Shown here in pieces: positions 25,819-34,371 of a stretch of DNA of 42,435 nt. The DNA is taken from assembly GCF_018305005.1 (NCBI RefSeq), contig NZ_JAGQEG010000048.1, positions 1 to 42,435 of the forward strand, read 5' to 3'. Each line of letters starts with the position of its first letter. Position 1 is the stretch's first letter. The stretch comes from Collimonas silvisoli. GTDB lineage: Bacteria; Pseudomonadota; Gammaproteobacteria; Burkholderiales; Burkholderiaceae_D. The position numbers were made by a program, and so were the translations under genes. The notes under the pieces were generated by a model that worked only from the letters and a program-made list of their open reading frames with translations, made no database searches and was not told where the DNA came from.

Positions 25819-26900
25819 GCGATAAAAAAATACAGGTATTGTGCGTAGACGATTCAGCGCTGATACGCAGCTTGATGACAGAAATCATCAACAGCCAGCC
25901 CGACATGACGGTGGTGGCGACCGCGCCCGATCCTTTGGTGGCGCGCGATCTGATCAAACAACTCAATCCGGACGTGCTGACGCTGGATGTCGAAATGCCG
26001 CGCATGGACGGCCTCGATTTTCTGGAAAAGCTGATGCGGCTGCGGCCGATGCCGGTGTTGATGGTGTCGTCGCTGACCGAACGCGGTTCCGAAATCACGC
26101 TGCGGGCGCTGGAACTGGGAGCGGTCGATTTCGTCACCAAGCCGCGCCTCGGCATCCGTGAAGGCTTGCTGGAATATACCGACCTGATTGCCGACAAGAT
26201 CCGCGCCGCCTCGCGCGCTCGCCTTAAGGTGGCGCGCCAGCCCGGCGCCGATGCGTCGGGAGCGGCGGCAGTATCGGCGCCGATGCTGCGCAGTCCGTTG
26301 CTGAGTACCGAGAAGCTGATCATCATCGGCGCTTCCACCGGCGGCACCGAAGCGATTAAGGAAGTATTGCAGCCGCTGCCGCCGGATTGCCCCGGCATCA
26401 TGATCGCGCAGCATATGCCGCCCGGCTTCACCCGCTCCTTTGCGCAGCGCCTGGACGGCCTGTGCCGCATCACCGTCACGGAAGCCGAGCATGGCGAGCG
26501 GGTGCTGCCAGGCCACGCCTACATCGCACCCGGCGGCTTCCATCTGTCGCTGGCGCGCAGCGGCGCCAACTATGTTGCGCATCTGGATCAGGAAGATCCG
26601 GTCAACCGTCACCGGCCATCGATCGACGTGTTATTCGATTCGGTCGCCAAGCACGCCGGCAAGAACGCCCTCGGCGTGATCCTGACCGGCATGGGGCGAG
26701 ACGGTGCGGCAGGCTTGCTGCGCATGCGCCAGGCCGGCGCCTACACTCTGGCGCAAGACGAAGCCAGCTGCGTCGTGTTCGGCATGCCGCGCGAAGCGAT
26801 TGCGATGGGCGCGGCCAACGAAATCGCCGGCATCGATGAAATGAGTCAGCGCTTGATGGCGCGTCTGATGTCGTATGGCGAGCGCTCGAACCGGGTATGA
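25815..26900 (+). CDS. cheB: Chemotaxis response regulator protein-glutamate methylesterase
   Basis: A 361-residue two-domain protein that removes receptor methyl groups when phosphorylated by CheA. The receiver domain (about 5-125) has D13/D14-type acidic pocket ([10 protein letters not shown]) and phospho-acceptor D58 ([12 protein letters not shown]). The methylesterase domain (about 165-355) has the triad S174 (GASTGGTEA), H200 (AQHMPPGF) and D296 (LTGMGRDG). It completes the overlapping cheR-cheD-cheB unit. Confidence 0.97.
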   Translation: MSDKKIQVLCVDDSALIRSLMTEIINSQPDMTVVATAPDPLVARDLIKQLNPDVLTLDVEMPRMDGLDFLEKLMRLRPMPVLMVSSLTERGSEITLRALELGAVDFVTKPRLGIREGLLEYTDLIADKIRAASRARLKVARQPGADASGAAAVSAPMLRSPLLSTEKLIIIGASTGGTEAIKEVLQPLPPDCPGIMIAQHMPPGFTRSFAQRLDGLCRITVTEAEHGERVLPGHAYIAPGGFHLSLARSGANYVAHLDQEDPVNRHRPSIDVLFDSVAKHAGKNALGVILTGMGRDGAAGLLRMRQAGAYTLAQDEASCVVFGMPREAIAMGAANEIAGIDEMSQRLMARLMSYGERSNRV

Positions 26901-27025
26901 GGAGTGATGAATGCAGCAAATCCGGCCTACGCTTTTCCGGTGTTTGTGACGTTATACAGGAAGAGCGTCAAGAGTTTGTTCAGGTTTAAGGTGTCGGCAA
27001 GTCCTATTTATAGTGTGGAGTAATC

Positions 27026-27424
27026 ATGGTTGATAAAAGCATCAAAATTCTGGTCGTGGACGATTTTCCTACCATGCGGCGGATTGTGAGAAATCTGTTG
27101 AAGGAGCTGGATTTCGTCAACGTCGACGAAGCCGAGGACGGCGCGGCAGGATTGGCCAAGCTCAAGGACGGCAATTTCGGGTTTGTGGTATCGGACTGGA
27201 ACATGCCGAATATGGACGGCCTGACCATGTTGCAATCGATACGCGCCGATCCCGCCCTGGCCAAGCTGCCGGTGCTGATGGTGACGGCCGAGGCCAAGAA
27301 AGAAAACATCATCGCCGCCGCCCAGGCCGGCGCCAACGGTTATGTGGTCAAGCCCTTTACCGCGGCGACGCTGGAGGAAAAGATCACCAAGATATTCGAA
27401 AAAATTGCGAAAGAGAGTGCCTGA
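27026..27424 (+). CDS. cheY: Chemotaxis response regulator
   Basis: A 132-residue single receiver domain. Acidic pocket D12-D13, phosphorylation site D57 ([12 protein letters not shown]), the switch residue Thr in LMVTAEA, and K109 in VVKPF are all present. The NMPNMDGL and [10 protein letters not shown] features are those of the motor-binding CheY rather than a generic regulator. It begins 125 bp after cheB and is followed 1 bp later by cheZ. Confidence 0.97.
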   Translation: MVDKSIKILVVDDFPTMRRIVRNLLKELDFVNVDEAEDGAAGLAKLKDGNFGFVVSDWNMPNMDGLTMLQSIRADPALAKLPVLMVTAEAKKENIIAAAQAGANGYVVKPFTAATLEEKITKIFEKIAKESA

Positions 27425-27425
27425 T

Positions 27426-28067
27426 ATGAGCGCGCACGCCTTACAGATGCCAGCCGCCGGCGATTCCGCCGAACAGCTGGTCAATCGCATCGGACACCTG
27501 ACGCGCTTGCTGCGCGAAAGCATGCGCGAACTCGGCCTGGACCAGGAAATCGCCAAGGCAGCCCAAGCCATCCCAGACGCCCGCGACCGTCTGAACTATG
27601 TAGCAGCGATGACCGAGCGAGCCGCTGAAAGAGCCCTCAACGCAATCGACGTCGCCCAACCGATCCAGGAAAAACTCAGCAAGCAAGCCAAGACCCTGAA
27701 TCAACGCTGGGACGAATGGTTCGTCAGCCCGGTCGAGCTGGACGACGCGCGCGTGCTGGTGCTAGACACCCGCAACTATCTGAAAGACGTACCGCAACAA
27801 GCCTCAGCCATCAATGCCCAACTGATAGAAATCATGATGGCGCAAGACTTCCAAGACCTGACCGGCCAAGTCATCAAGAAGATGATGGAAGTCGTGCATG
27901 AGATGGAAAAGCAGTTGCTGCAAGTATTGATCGACAACACCCCGGTAGAAAAGCGCCAAGACGGCAACGGCCTGCTGAACGGCCCGCAAATGCGAGCCGA
28001 TGAAAACCCCGACGCAGTTTCGGATCAGGAGCAGGTTGATGATTTGCTGTCCAGCCTGGGCTTCTAA
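27426..28067 (+). CDS. cheZ: CheY-P phosphatase
   Basis: A 213-residue all-helical phosphatase that resets CheY. The active-site helix [21 protein letters not shown] supplies the catalytic glutamine, and the C-terminal [12 protein letters not shown] is the CheY-binding helix. ATG 27426 lies 1 bp after the cheY stop and is chosen over an upstream in-frame start inside cheY. Confidence 0.96.
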   Translation: MSAHALQMPAAGDSAEQLVNRIGHLTRLLRESMRELGLDQEIAKAAQAIPDARDRLNYVAAMTERAAERALNAIDVAQPIQEKLSKQAKTLNQRWDEWFVSPVELDDARVLVLDTRNYLKDVPQQASAINAQLIEIMMAQDFQDLTGQVIKKMMEVVHEMEKQLLQVLIDNTPVEKRQDGNGLLNGPQMRADENPDAVSDQEQVDDLLSSLGF

Positions 28068-28081
28068 TCAGTAACAAGGCT

Positions 28082-28141
28082 GTTGCAGTTGAAGTTGAAG
28101 TTGAAGTTGAAGTTGAAGTTGACGTTGCCGTTGCCGTTGAA
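28082..28141. repeat. Hexanucleotide tandem repeat (GTTGAA-type)
   Basis: Ten consecutive 6-bp units: GTTGCA, five GTTGAA, GTTGAC, two GTTGCC, GTTGAA. The array starts 14 bp after the cheZ stop. The perfect inner run of five units could change length by replication slippage. No coding role is apparent. Confidence 0.9.
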
Positions 28142-28164
28142 ATGAATTCCGCATTGAGACGTTG

Positions 28165-28258
28165 CCAAATGTAGCGGGTGTCAGTCGGGAATTGTGGGAG
28201 GACATGTCTGAGCGCAGCGAGTTGGTCCTCCCACCCGACTGGCACCCGCTGCATTTGG
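28165..28258. repeat. Long compound palindrome (REP-like)
   Basis: Arms 28165-28189 and 28234-28258 are inverted copies of 25 bp with two mismatches; directly inside, GTGGGAGGAC (28194-28203) pairs with GTCCTCCCAC (28225-28234). The loop contains TGAGCGCAGCGAG, a string common in dispersed bacterial repeats. The whole can fold into one stem-loop of about 94 nt. Confidence 0.85.
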
Positions 28259-28495
28259 GAACCTGACCGAAGGGAAGGCAACGGCTTTGCGGTCGCCTTT
28301 CTTTGCTTCCTTTCTTTGGCGAAGCAAAGAAAGGGAGCGGCTGCCGGGCCGCCCCCGGCGTGCATCCACGGAGTAGCGGACGTTTTAGTTAGCGATGAAA
28401 TTTCGTCGAATGCAACGGCATGTACTCCGTGGCCCGTTAAAAGGGGTCAGAGTAATTTTCGCAAAAGGCCGCGAAAAAAAAACCGACCCCATTTA
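28259..28495. repeat. Cluster of further inverted repeats in the cheZ-flhB gap
   Basis: Three more nested hairpins follow: CCTTTCTTTGCTTC (28296-28309) with GAAGCAAAGAAAGG (28321-28334); CCACGGAGTA (28366-28375) with TACTCCGTGG (28423-28432); GGGGTC (28443-28448) with GACCCC (28485-28490), enclosing TTTTCGC/GCGAAAA. The GGGGTCAGAGTAA-type edge resembles sequences often seen near REP-associated transposases (from memory). The reading frames across it look like repeat-derived junk. The rest of the 28068-28669 gap, to 28669, shows no gene. Confidence 0.7.
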
Positions 28496-28669
28496 ACTGC
28501 GATTGGCGGCCAACACGGAGCAGGAAAAGCATCGGAACGCCACCGATTCCTCATCGATTGCCCAAGCAAGGCCCCGATCCGCACCTTGTTTGCCCGATTG
28601 CATAATCCCCCTTGCATCAATAATCCGTATTGATAGGGCGCTACTCGTCCCTTCTGGTACGGAGCATGC

Positions 28670-29821
28670 ATGGCGGAAGAAAGCGATCTCGAAAAGACAG
28701 AACCCGGTTCTTCACGCCGCCTGGAAAAGGCGCGCGAAGAAGGTCAGGTTGCGCGCTCCCGCGAACTAAGCACCTTCGTCATGCTGACCACCGGCATCGG
28801 CGGCCTATGGCTCACAGCCGTGCCGATGGCCGAGCACATCGGCCACACGCTAAGACAAGCCATGCAATTCAAGCGCGCCGCCGGCTTCGACACCTCCTAC
28901 ATGCTGACCCAAGCCGCCGCCGCCCAAGAAGCGCTGCAAGCCCTGCTACCGTTGCTAGGCATGCTGGCGCTGGCAGCGCTGGTCGCGCCGGTGATGCTAG
29001 GCGGCTGGCTATTCTCAACCCAATCGCTAGCGCCAAAATTCTCAAAACTCAACCCCGCCGCCGGCATCGCCCGCATCTTCTCCAGCCAATCGCTGGCTGA
29101 ACTATTCAAGGCATGCACCAAGTCGGCACTGGTAGGCGGCATCGCCTATTGGGTCATGTCGCGCAACCTCGACAATCTGCTCGGCCTGCTGAGCGAGCCG
29201 GTCCACGGCGCCTTGGCGCATACGGTACGGCTGGTGGCCAATTGCTGCAGCCTGATCATCGGCTCGCTGCTGCTGGTGGCCGCCATCGACGTGCCATATC
29301 AATTGTGGAGTTACTACCGCAAGCTGCGCATGACGCGCGAAGAATTGAAGCAGGAACACAAGGAAAGCGAAGGCGATCCGCACATCAAAGGCCTGATCCG
29401 GCGCCAGCAGCAACAGATGGCGCGCCGCCGCATGATGGCCGACGTCGCCAGCGCCGACGTGGTGGTCACCAATCCGACCCACTTTGCAGTCGCCCTCAAA
29501 TACAGCGATAAGGAAATGCGAGCCCCCCGGGTAGTTGCCAAAGGCACCGACCTGGTCGCGCTGCGGATCCGCGCCATCGGCGCCGAGCACAAGATTCCGA
29601 TGCTGGAAGCGCCGCCCCTGACCCGTGCGCTATATCGCCATACCAACCTCGGCGAAGAAATCCCGGCCGCCCTGTATACCGCGGTGGCCGAAGTGCTGGC
29701 CTGGGTCTATCAATTGCAGCGCTGGCGCAGCGAGGGCGGCATTGCGCCGCGCACGCCGGCTGATCTTCCGGTTCCCGCTTCACTAGACACCTCACTCGAT
29801 ACCATAGGGAGCCCGGCATGA
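28670..29821 (+). CDS. flhB: Flagellar type III export protein FlhB
   Basis: A 383-residue inner-membrane protein of the flagellar export gate that switches substrate from rod/hook to filament proteins. The N-terminus has the family DLEKTEPGSSRRLEKAREEGQVARSREL segment, followed by four membrane segments (about 33-52, 92-115, 150-165, 188-208). The cytoplasmic domain carries the autocleavage site N268-P-T-H (VVVTNPTHFAVALKY). It overlaps flhA by ATGA. Confidence 0.97.
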   Translation: MAEESDLEKTEPGSSRRLEKAREEGQVARSRELSTFVMLTTGIGGLWLTAVPMAEHIGHTLRQAMQFKRAAGFDTSYMLTQAAAAQEALQALLPLLGMLALAALVAPVMLGGWLFSTQSLAPKFSKLNPAAGIARIFSSQSLAELFKACTKSALVGGIAYWVMSRNLDNLLGLLSEPVHGALAHTVRLVANCCSLIIGSLLLVAAIDVPYQLWSYYRKLRMTREELKQEHKESEGDPHIKGLIRRQQQQMARRRMMADVASADVVVTNPTHFAVALKYSDKEMRAPRVVAKGTDLVALRIRAIGAEHKIPMLEAPPLTRALYRHTNLGEEIPAALYTAVAEVLAWVYQLQRWRSEGGIAPRTPADLPVPASLDTSLDTIGSPA

Positions 29822-31923
29822 AGCCAGCAGGCCCAGCTTTTTCATTCGCATCCTTGCCACGCTTAGGGGCCGCCATATTGGCCGGCAACAGCGTCAAGGG
29901 CATGGCCGGCCCGATGCTGATCATCATGATTCTCGGCATGATGATCCTGCCCTTGCCGCCGTTCCTGCTCGACTTGCTGTTCACCTTCAACATCGCACTC
30001 TCGGTGATGGTGCTGCTGGTCAGCATGTACACCATGAAGGCGCTGGATTTTGCCGCTTTCCCGGCAGTCTTGCTGTTTTCGACTCTGCTGCGCTTGTCGC
30101 TCAACGTCGCTTCTACCCGCGTGGTGCTGCTGGAAGGCCACACCGGCCCGGACGCCGCCGGCAAGGTGATCGAAGCCTTCGGCCATTTCCTGGTGGGCGG
30201 CAATTTCGCGGTGGGTATCGTGGTCTTTGTGATTCTGGTGGTAATCAACTTCATGGTGATTACCAAGGGCGCCGGGCGGATCGCCGAAGTCGGCGCCCGC
30301 TTCACGCTGGATGCGATGCCCGGCAAGCAGATGGCGATCGACGCCGATTTGAACGCCGGCCTGATCGGCGAAGACGTAGCCCGCAAACGCCGCGCCGAAG
30401 TAGCGCAGGAGGCGGATTTCTACGGTTCCATGGACGGCGCCAGCAAGTTCGTGCGCGGCGATGCGATAGCCGGTTTGCTGATCATGGTGATCAATGTGGT
30501 CGGCGGCCTGATCGTCGGCGTCGCGCAGCACGGCCTGGATATTTCGGTGGCCGCCAAGAATTACACCTTGCTGACTATCGGCGACGGCCTGGTAGCGCAA
30601 ATCCCGGCGCTAGTGATTTCCACCGCCGCCGGCGTCATCGTCTCACGCGTGACTACCGATGAAGATGTCGGCCAGCAGTTGATGGGGCAGTTGTTTTCCA
30701 ATCCACAGGTGCTGTTCCTGACCGCCGGCATCATCGGCCTGATGGGGCTGGTGCCAGGCATGCCGCATGTGGCGTTCTTGCTTATTTCAGGCGGCCTGGT
30801 TTACCTCGGCCGTCGTCTGCTGCAGCGTAGCGCCGCGGCTGAATATGCCGCCAAGGCGCCGCCGCCTTCCGCGGCAGCGGCGGAACCGGCCGACGCCAGC
30901 TGGGATGATGTGGCGCTGGTCGATCCGCTTGGACTGGAAGTCGGCTACCGCTTGATTTCCCTGGTGGACCGCAGCCAGAACGGCGAGCTGCTGGGCCGCA
31001 TCAAAAGCATCCGCAAGAAATTTGCGCAAGACATCGGTTTCCTGGTGCCGGTAGTGCATATCCGCGACAACCTCGAACTCAAGCCGAATTCCTACGTGAT
31101 TACCCTGAAAGGCGTGGAGATCGCCAACGGCGAAGCCTGGCCGGGGCAATGGATGGCGATCAATCCGGGCCAGGTCAGCGCGACCTTGCCCGGCACGCCG
31201 ACGGTCGATCCGGCCTTTGGCTTGCCGGCGGTCTGGATCGATAGCCACATGCGGGAACAGGCGCAGATCTACGGCTATACCGTGGTCGACGCCAGCACCG
31301 TGATCGCCACCCATCTCAACCACCTGATCCACGCCCATTCGGCGGAACTGCTGGGACGGCAGGAAGTGCAGCAACTGCTGGACCGGGTCGCCAAGGATGC
31401 GCCGAAACTGATCGAGGATCTGGTGCCCAAGCTGCTGTCGCTGACAACCTTGCAGAAGGTATTGCAAAACCTGCTGGATGAAAGTGTTTCGATCCGCGAC
31501 ATGCGCACCATTCTGGATGTCCTGCTGGAGCACGGCGCCGGCGTCAGCGATGCTACCGAACTGACATCGCTGGTGCGGCTGGCGCTGGGCCGGGCGGTCA
31601 CCCAGCAGCTATTCCCCGGCAACGGCGAGCTGCAGGTGATCGGTCTCGACGGTTCCCTGGACCGGGTTCTGCTGCAAGCGTTGAGCAACGGCAGCGGGCT
31701 GGAGCCAGGCCTGGCCGATAGCTTGCTGACCCAGACCCAGCTTGCGATTACGCGTCAGGAGCAGTTCGGTTTGTCGCCGGTGCTGGTGGTACAGCATCCT
31801 CTGCGCGTCTTGCTGGCGCGCTTCCTGCGCCGCAGCCTGCCGCAGCTCAAAGTGCTGTCGCACGCCGAGATCCCTGACACCCGCACCATCAAAGTAACCG
31901 CCACCATCGGAGGTAAGGTTTGA
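29818..31923 (+). CDS. flhA: Flagellar type III export protein FlhA
   Basis: A 701-residue core component of the export gate that couples proton motive force to secretion. The N-terminal half has about eight membrane segments and the FHIPEP-type block (ASTRVVLLEGH, GGNFAVGIVVFVILVVINFMVITKGAGRIAEVGARFTLDAMPGKQMAIDADLNAGLI). The C-terminal half is the cytoplasmic substrate-docking ring domain. Length is typical. The gene overlaps flhF if flhF starts at TTG 31920. Confidence 0.97.
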   Translation: MKPAGPAFSFASLPRLGAAILAGNSVKGMAGPMLIIMILGMMILPLPPFLLDLLFTFNIALSVMVLLVSMYTMKALDFAAFPAVLLFSTLLRLSLNVASTRVVLLEGHTGPDAAGKVIEAFGHFLVGGNFAVGIVVFVILVVINFMVITKGAGRIAEVGARFTLDAMPGKQMAIDADLNAGLIGEDVARKRRAEVAQEADFYGSMDGASKFVRGDAIAGLLIMVINVVGGLIVGVAQHGLDISVAAKNYTLLTIGDGLVAQIPALVISTAAGVIVSRVTTDEDVGQQLMGQLFSNPQVLFLTAGIIGLMGLVPGMPHVAFLLISGGLVYLGRRLLQRSAAAEYAAKAPPPSAAAAEPADASWDDVALVDPLGLEVGYRLISLVDRSQNGELLGRIKSIRKKFAQDIGFLVPVVHIRDNLELKPNSYVITLKGVEIANGEAWPGQWMAINPGQVSATLPGTPTVDPAFGLPAVWIDSHMREQAQIYGYTVVDASTVIATHLNHLIHAHSAELLGRQEVQQLLDRVAKDAPKLIEDLVPKLLSLTTLQKVLQNLLDESVSIRDMRTILDVLLEHGAGVSDATELTSLVRLALGRAVTQQLFPGNGELQVIGLDGSLDRVLLQALSNGSGLEPGLADSLLTQTQLAITRQEQFGLSPVLVVQHPLRVLLARFLRRSLPQLKVLSHAEIPDTRTIKVTATIGGKV

Positions 31924-34361
31924 GCATGAATAACAACAGCGCCAACAACGTCACCATCGTCGCCCCGTCCAGCCGTGAAGCATTGCGCCTGGTGCGCGAA
32001 CAACTGGGGCCGGATGCGATTATCGTTTCCAACCGGGCTACCGCAAGCGGCGTCGAGATTGTCGCCATGCTGGAAACGGCGCTTGCGCAACCTGCAGCGG
32101 CGCCGCCAGCCGCAAGCGCAGCTGCGGCAACTGATCCGGCAGTTGCTGTAGCAACCAACGTGGCAACTAACAAAGACAACAACGATAGCGTTATCAGCGA
32201 GATTCATTCGATGCGCGGCATGATCGAAGAACAGCTGGCCGGCCTGGTGTGGAACGACAAGCAACGGCGCGATCCGGTACGCGGCCATCTGCTGCGCACC
32301 TTGCTAGGCGCGGGCTTCAGCGCCAGCCTGGCGAAAGCGATGCTGGACCATCTGCCGACCGGCCAGAATTTCGCCTCCGGCATGGCATGGGTCAAGGCCG
32401 AACTGGCGCGCAATCTGCCCTTGATGGAAAACGAAGACACGCTGATGGATGGCGGCGGCGTCTATGCCTTGATGGGGCCGACCGGCGTCGGCAAGACCAC
32501 CACCACCGCAAAACTGGCGGCGCGCTGCGTCATGCGCTTCGGCGCCGACAAGCTGGCGCTGCTGACCACCGACAGCTACCGCATCGGCGCGTTCGAACAG
32601 TTGCGCATCTACGGCAAGATCCTGGGCGTGTCGGTGCATGCAGTCAAGGACGCCGCCGATCTGCGATTGGTGCTGGACGACCTGCGCGACAAGCACATGG
32701 TCTTGATCGACACCGTCGGCAAGAGCCAGCGCGACCGCAGCGTCTCGGACCAGGTCGCCATGCTGTGCGGCGCCGGCCGACCGGTCAAGCGGCTGCTGCT
32801 GCTGAACGCCGCCAGCCACGGCGACACGTTGAACGAAGTAGTGCACGCCTATAAAGACAGCGCCGGCGGCAACCAGCTGGCCGGCTGCATCTTTACCAAA
32901 ACCGACGAAGCCACCCATCCCGGCGCATTGCTGGATACCGTGATCCGCCACCGGCTGCCGGTGCACTACGTCTCCTGCGGCCAGAAAGTGCCGGAAAACC
33001 TGATGATCGCCGAGCGCTCGCAACTGGTCGACAGCGTGTTCCAGAGCGCCAGCCGCAGCGCCTTGTTCGTGCCGGGCGAGGCCGATCTGGGCGAGTTGCC
33101 GGCGGCATTGAACAACGATAACGAACTGGCCGCCGCGGCCGCCACCACCGAACGCTTGCGCAGCCAATGCCAGCAACTGATCCGGGTATTGGCGCACGAC
33201 GCCGAGGAATTGGCGGCCAACGCCAGCGCGCTGGCTAACGGCCAGATCGGCTTCGACGGCAGCAGCGCATTGTGGCGCGACCTGGCCGACGACAGCGTCA
33301 GCAGCAAGGCGACGGTGCACAAGCTGTTGACATTGGCGAACGCAGAAATAGAGACTGCATGCGCTAGCCATGTGCTGGCCGTCAGCGGCAAGACGGAGTT
33401 GCTGGCCAGCCGCAGCGGCGACGCCTACACTTTGCAATCCAGCGTACTGCTGTCGGACCGCAACGGCATGCCGCTGGCGGCGCCGCATCAGCTGTTGTCT
33501 ACCGCGCTGTCCACCACACCTGCCGCCGGTGCAACCGATGCAATCAGCGTTGCGCCAAGGCCAGCGCTGCGTCAGCTGGCATGGATGCAGCAACAACATT
33601 TCGCCAAGCCCCTCGTGCATTTGCTGGACAGAATGCCGGCCTCAGACTTGATCCAGTCCTGGCAAGCAGACGGCCTGTCATGGCTGGCGCGGGCGCGCGG
33701 CACCACTGGCGTGATGCACGGCGAGCAGCGCACCACGCTGGCGAAACTGGCGGCGCAACTGACGTTCGACGCGCCCCAGGCTATCGTCTACAAAGGCAAG
33801 CCGGCGCAGCAAACGCTGGCAGAAACGGCGATCGCTTTGCGTGGCGACAGCCAGTCCGGCAGCTGCTTATCCGGTTTCGCCAGCCTGCGTTGCGTGGTCA
33901 TGCGTATTGTCGATCAGCACAGCGGCAAGTTGCTCGCCAGCTGGTATTTGCTGAGCAATCTCGCGCCCTCGGTGACGGCACAGCAACTGGCCGCATGGTC
34001 TTGCTGGAAGCAAGCTGCCGATCCCTATTTCAAATTGCTCAAGCAAGCCATCCAGCAACTCGACGCTTGCACCGAACCGGGCGATAGCCATATGCAGAAA
34101 CGCTTGCTGGTTGCGGCCCAGGCCAGCACTACGGTCTGGCGTCTGGCGCACACGCAGGATAGCTGGGCCGCTGCAGCGCGGGCGTTGCTGGCGCAACTGG
34201 CAGGGCACCGTATCCGCTCCAGCTCTGTCACCGTCACCGCTGCGGCGGCGCTGTTTGAAGGTTTCGGCAAGCTGATCGCATTGCTGGATGCACTGGCGCT
34301 GGATGCAGAGAACGCTCCTGGCCTAACGCCGGCGCACCACACGGCAGCGTTGCCAGGGTGA
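31920..34361 (+). CDS. flhF: FlhF GTPase fused to a transposase-like C-terminal domain
   Basis: An 813-residue protein, about twice the usual FlhF length (roughly 370-500). Residues 10-45 are the FlhF N-terminal motif (REALRLVREQLGPDAIIVSNR); 55-90 an Ala-rich linker; 90-380 the SRP-type NG GTPase domain with P-loop G186-PTGVGKTTT, DSYRIGAFEQL, D264-TVGKSQRD and T326-KTDE. FlhF sets the site and number of flagella. From about residue 405 to 800 the sequence resembles an IS4-family transposase: KPLVHLLDR (563-571), LLASWYLLSN (671-680), YFKLLK (703-708) and KRLLVAAQASTTVWRLA (728-742). TTG 31920 has GGAGG 6 nt upstream; ATG 31926 is an alternative. Confidence 0.9.
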   Translation: MSMNNNSANNVTIVAPSSREALRLVREQLGPDAIIVSNRATASGVEIVAMLETALAQPAAAPPAASAAAATDPAVAVATNVATNKDNNDSVISEIHSMRGMIEEQLAGLVWNDKQRRDPVRGHLLRTLLGAGFSASLAKAMLDHLPTGQNFASGMAWVKAELARNLPLMENEDTLMDGGGVYALMGPTGVGKTTTTAKLAARCVMRFGADKLALLTTDSYRIGAFEQLRIYGKILGVSVHAVKDAADLRLVLDDLRDKHMVLIDTVGKSQRDRSVSDQVAMLCGAGRPVKRLLLLNAASHGDTLNEVVHAYKDSAGGNQLAGCIFTKTDEATHPGALLDTVIRHRLPVHYVSCGQKVPENLMIAERSQLVDSVFQSASRSALFVPGEADLGELPAALNNDNELAAAAATTERLRSQCQQLIRVLAHDAEELAANASALANGQIGFDGSSALWRDLADDSVSSKATVHKLLTLANAEIETACASHVLAVSGKTELLASRSGDAYTLQSSVLLSDRNGMPLAAPHQLLSTALSTTPAAGATDAISVAPRPALRQLAWMQQQHFAKPLVHLLDRMPASDLIQSWQADGLSWLARARGTTGVMHGEQRTTLAKLAAQLTFDAPQAIVYKGKPAQQTLAETAIALRGDSQSGSCLSGFASLRCVVMRIVDQHSGKLLASWYLLSNLAPSVTAQQLAAWSCWKQAADPYFKLLKQAIQQLDACTEPGDSHMQKRLLVAAQASTTVWRLAHTQDSWAAAARALLAQLAGHRIRSSSVTVTAAAALFEGFGKLIALLDALALDAENAPGLTPAHHTAALPG
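33132..34319 (+). other. Transposase-derived (IS4/DDE-like) region within flhF
   Basis: This is residues 405-800 of FlhF. Order and spacing of motifs follow an IS4-type transposase: a helical N-terminal part, a VSGKTEL strand (488-494) where the family has a catalytic Asp (here G490), KPLVHLLD570R carrying the second Asp, a WLARARG strand, LLASWYLLSN, and WSCWKQAADPYFKLLK (693-708) in place of the Y-x2-R-x3-E-x6-K motif, with C, K, D and K. One of three catalytic acids is lost and one is changed to Asp, so the domain is probably not an active transposase. No terminal inverted repeats or separate start were seen. Similarity was judged by eye. Confidence 0.72.
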
Positions 34362-34371
34362 GGAGACAGCT

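Noticed and set aside
28082-28141. Possible CRISPR-like array
   Set aside because: The units are 6 bp and contiguous with no spacers; this is a simple tandem repeat.
28178-28633. Open frames across the cheZ-flhB gap
   Set aside because: They translate the inverted repeats and hairpins and look like the spurious proteins usually called on such elements.
28656-28672. Sigma-54-like TGGTACG-N4-ATGCA before flhB
   Set aside because: It touches the flhB start codon, leaving no room for a transcription start and ribosome-binding site.
32304-33620. 438-codon open frame opposite flhF
   Set aside because: Runs antisense across both the GTPase and the extension, with low-complexity content and no ribosome-binding site.
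33132-34319. A separate inserted insertion sequence instead of an FlhF extension
   Set aside because: No start codon with ribosome-binding site, no terminal inverted repeats or target duplication were seen, and the frame is continuous with FlhF up to the flhG junction.
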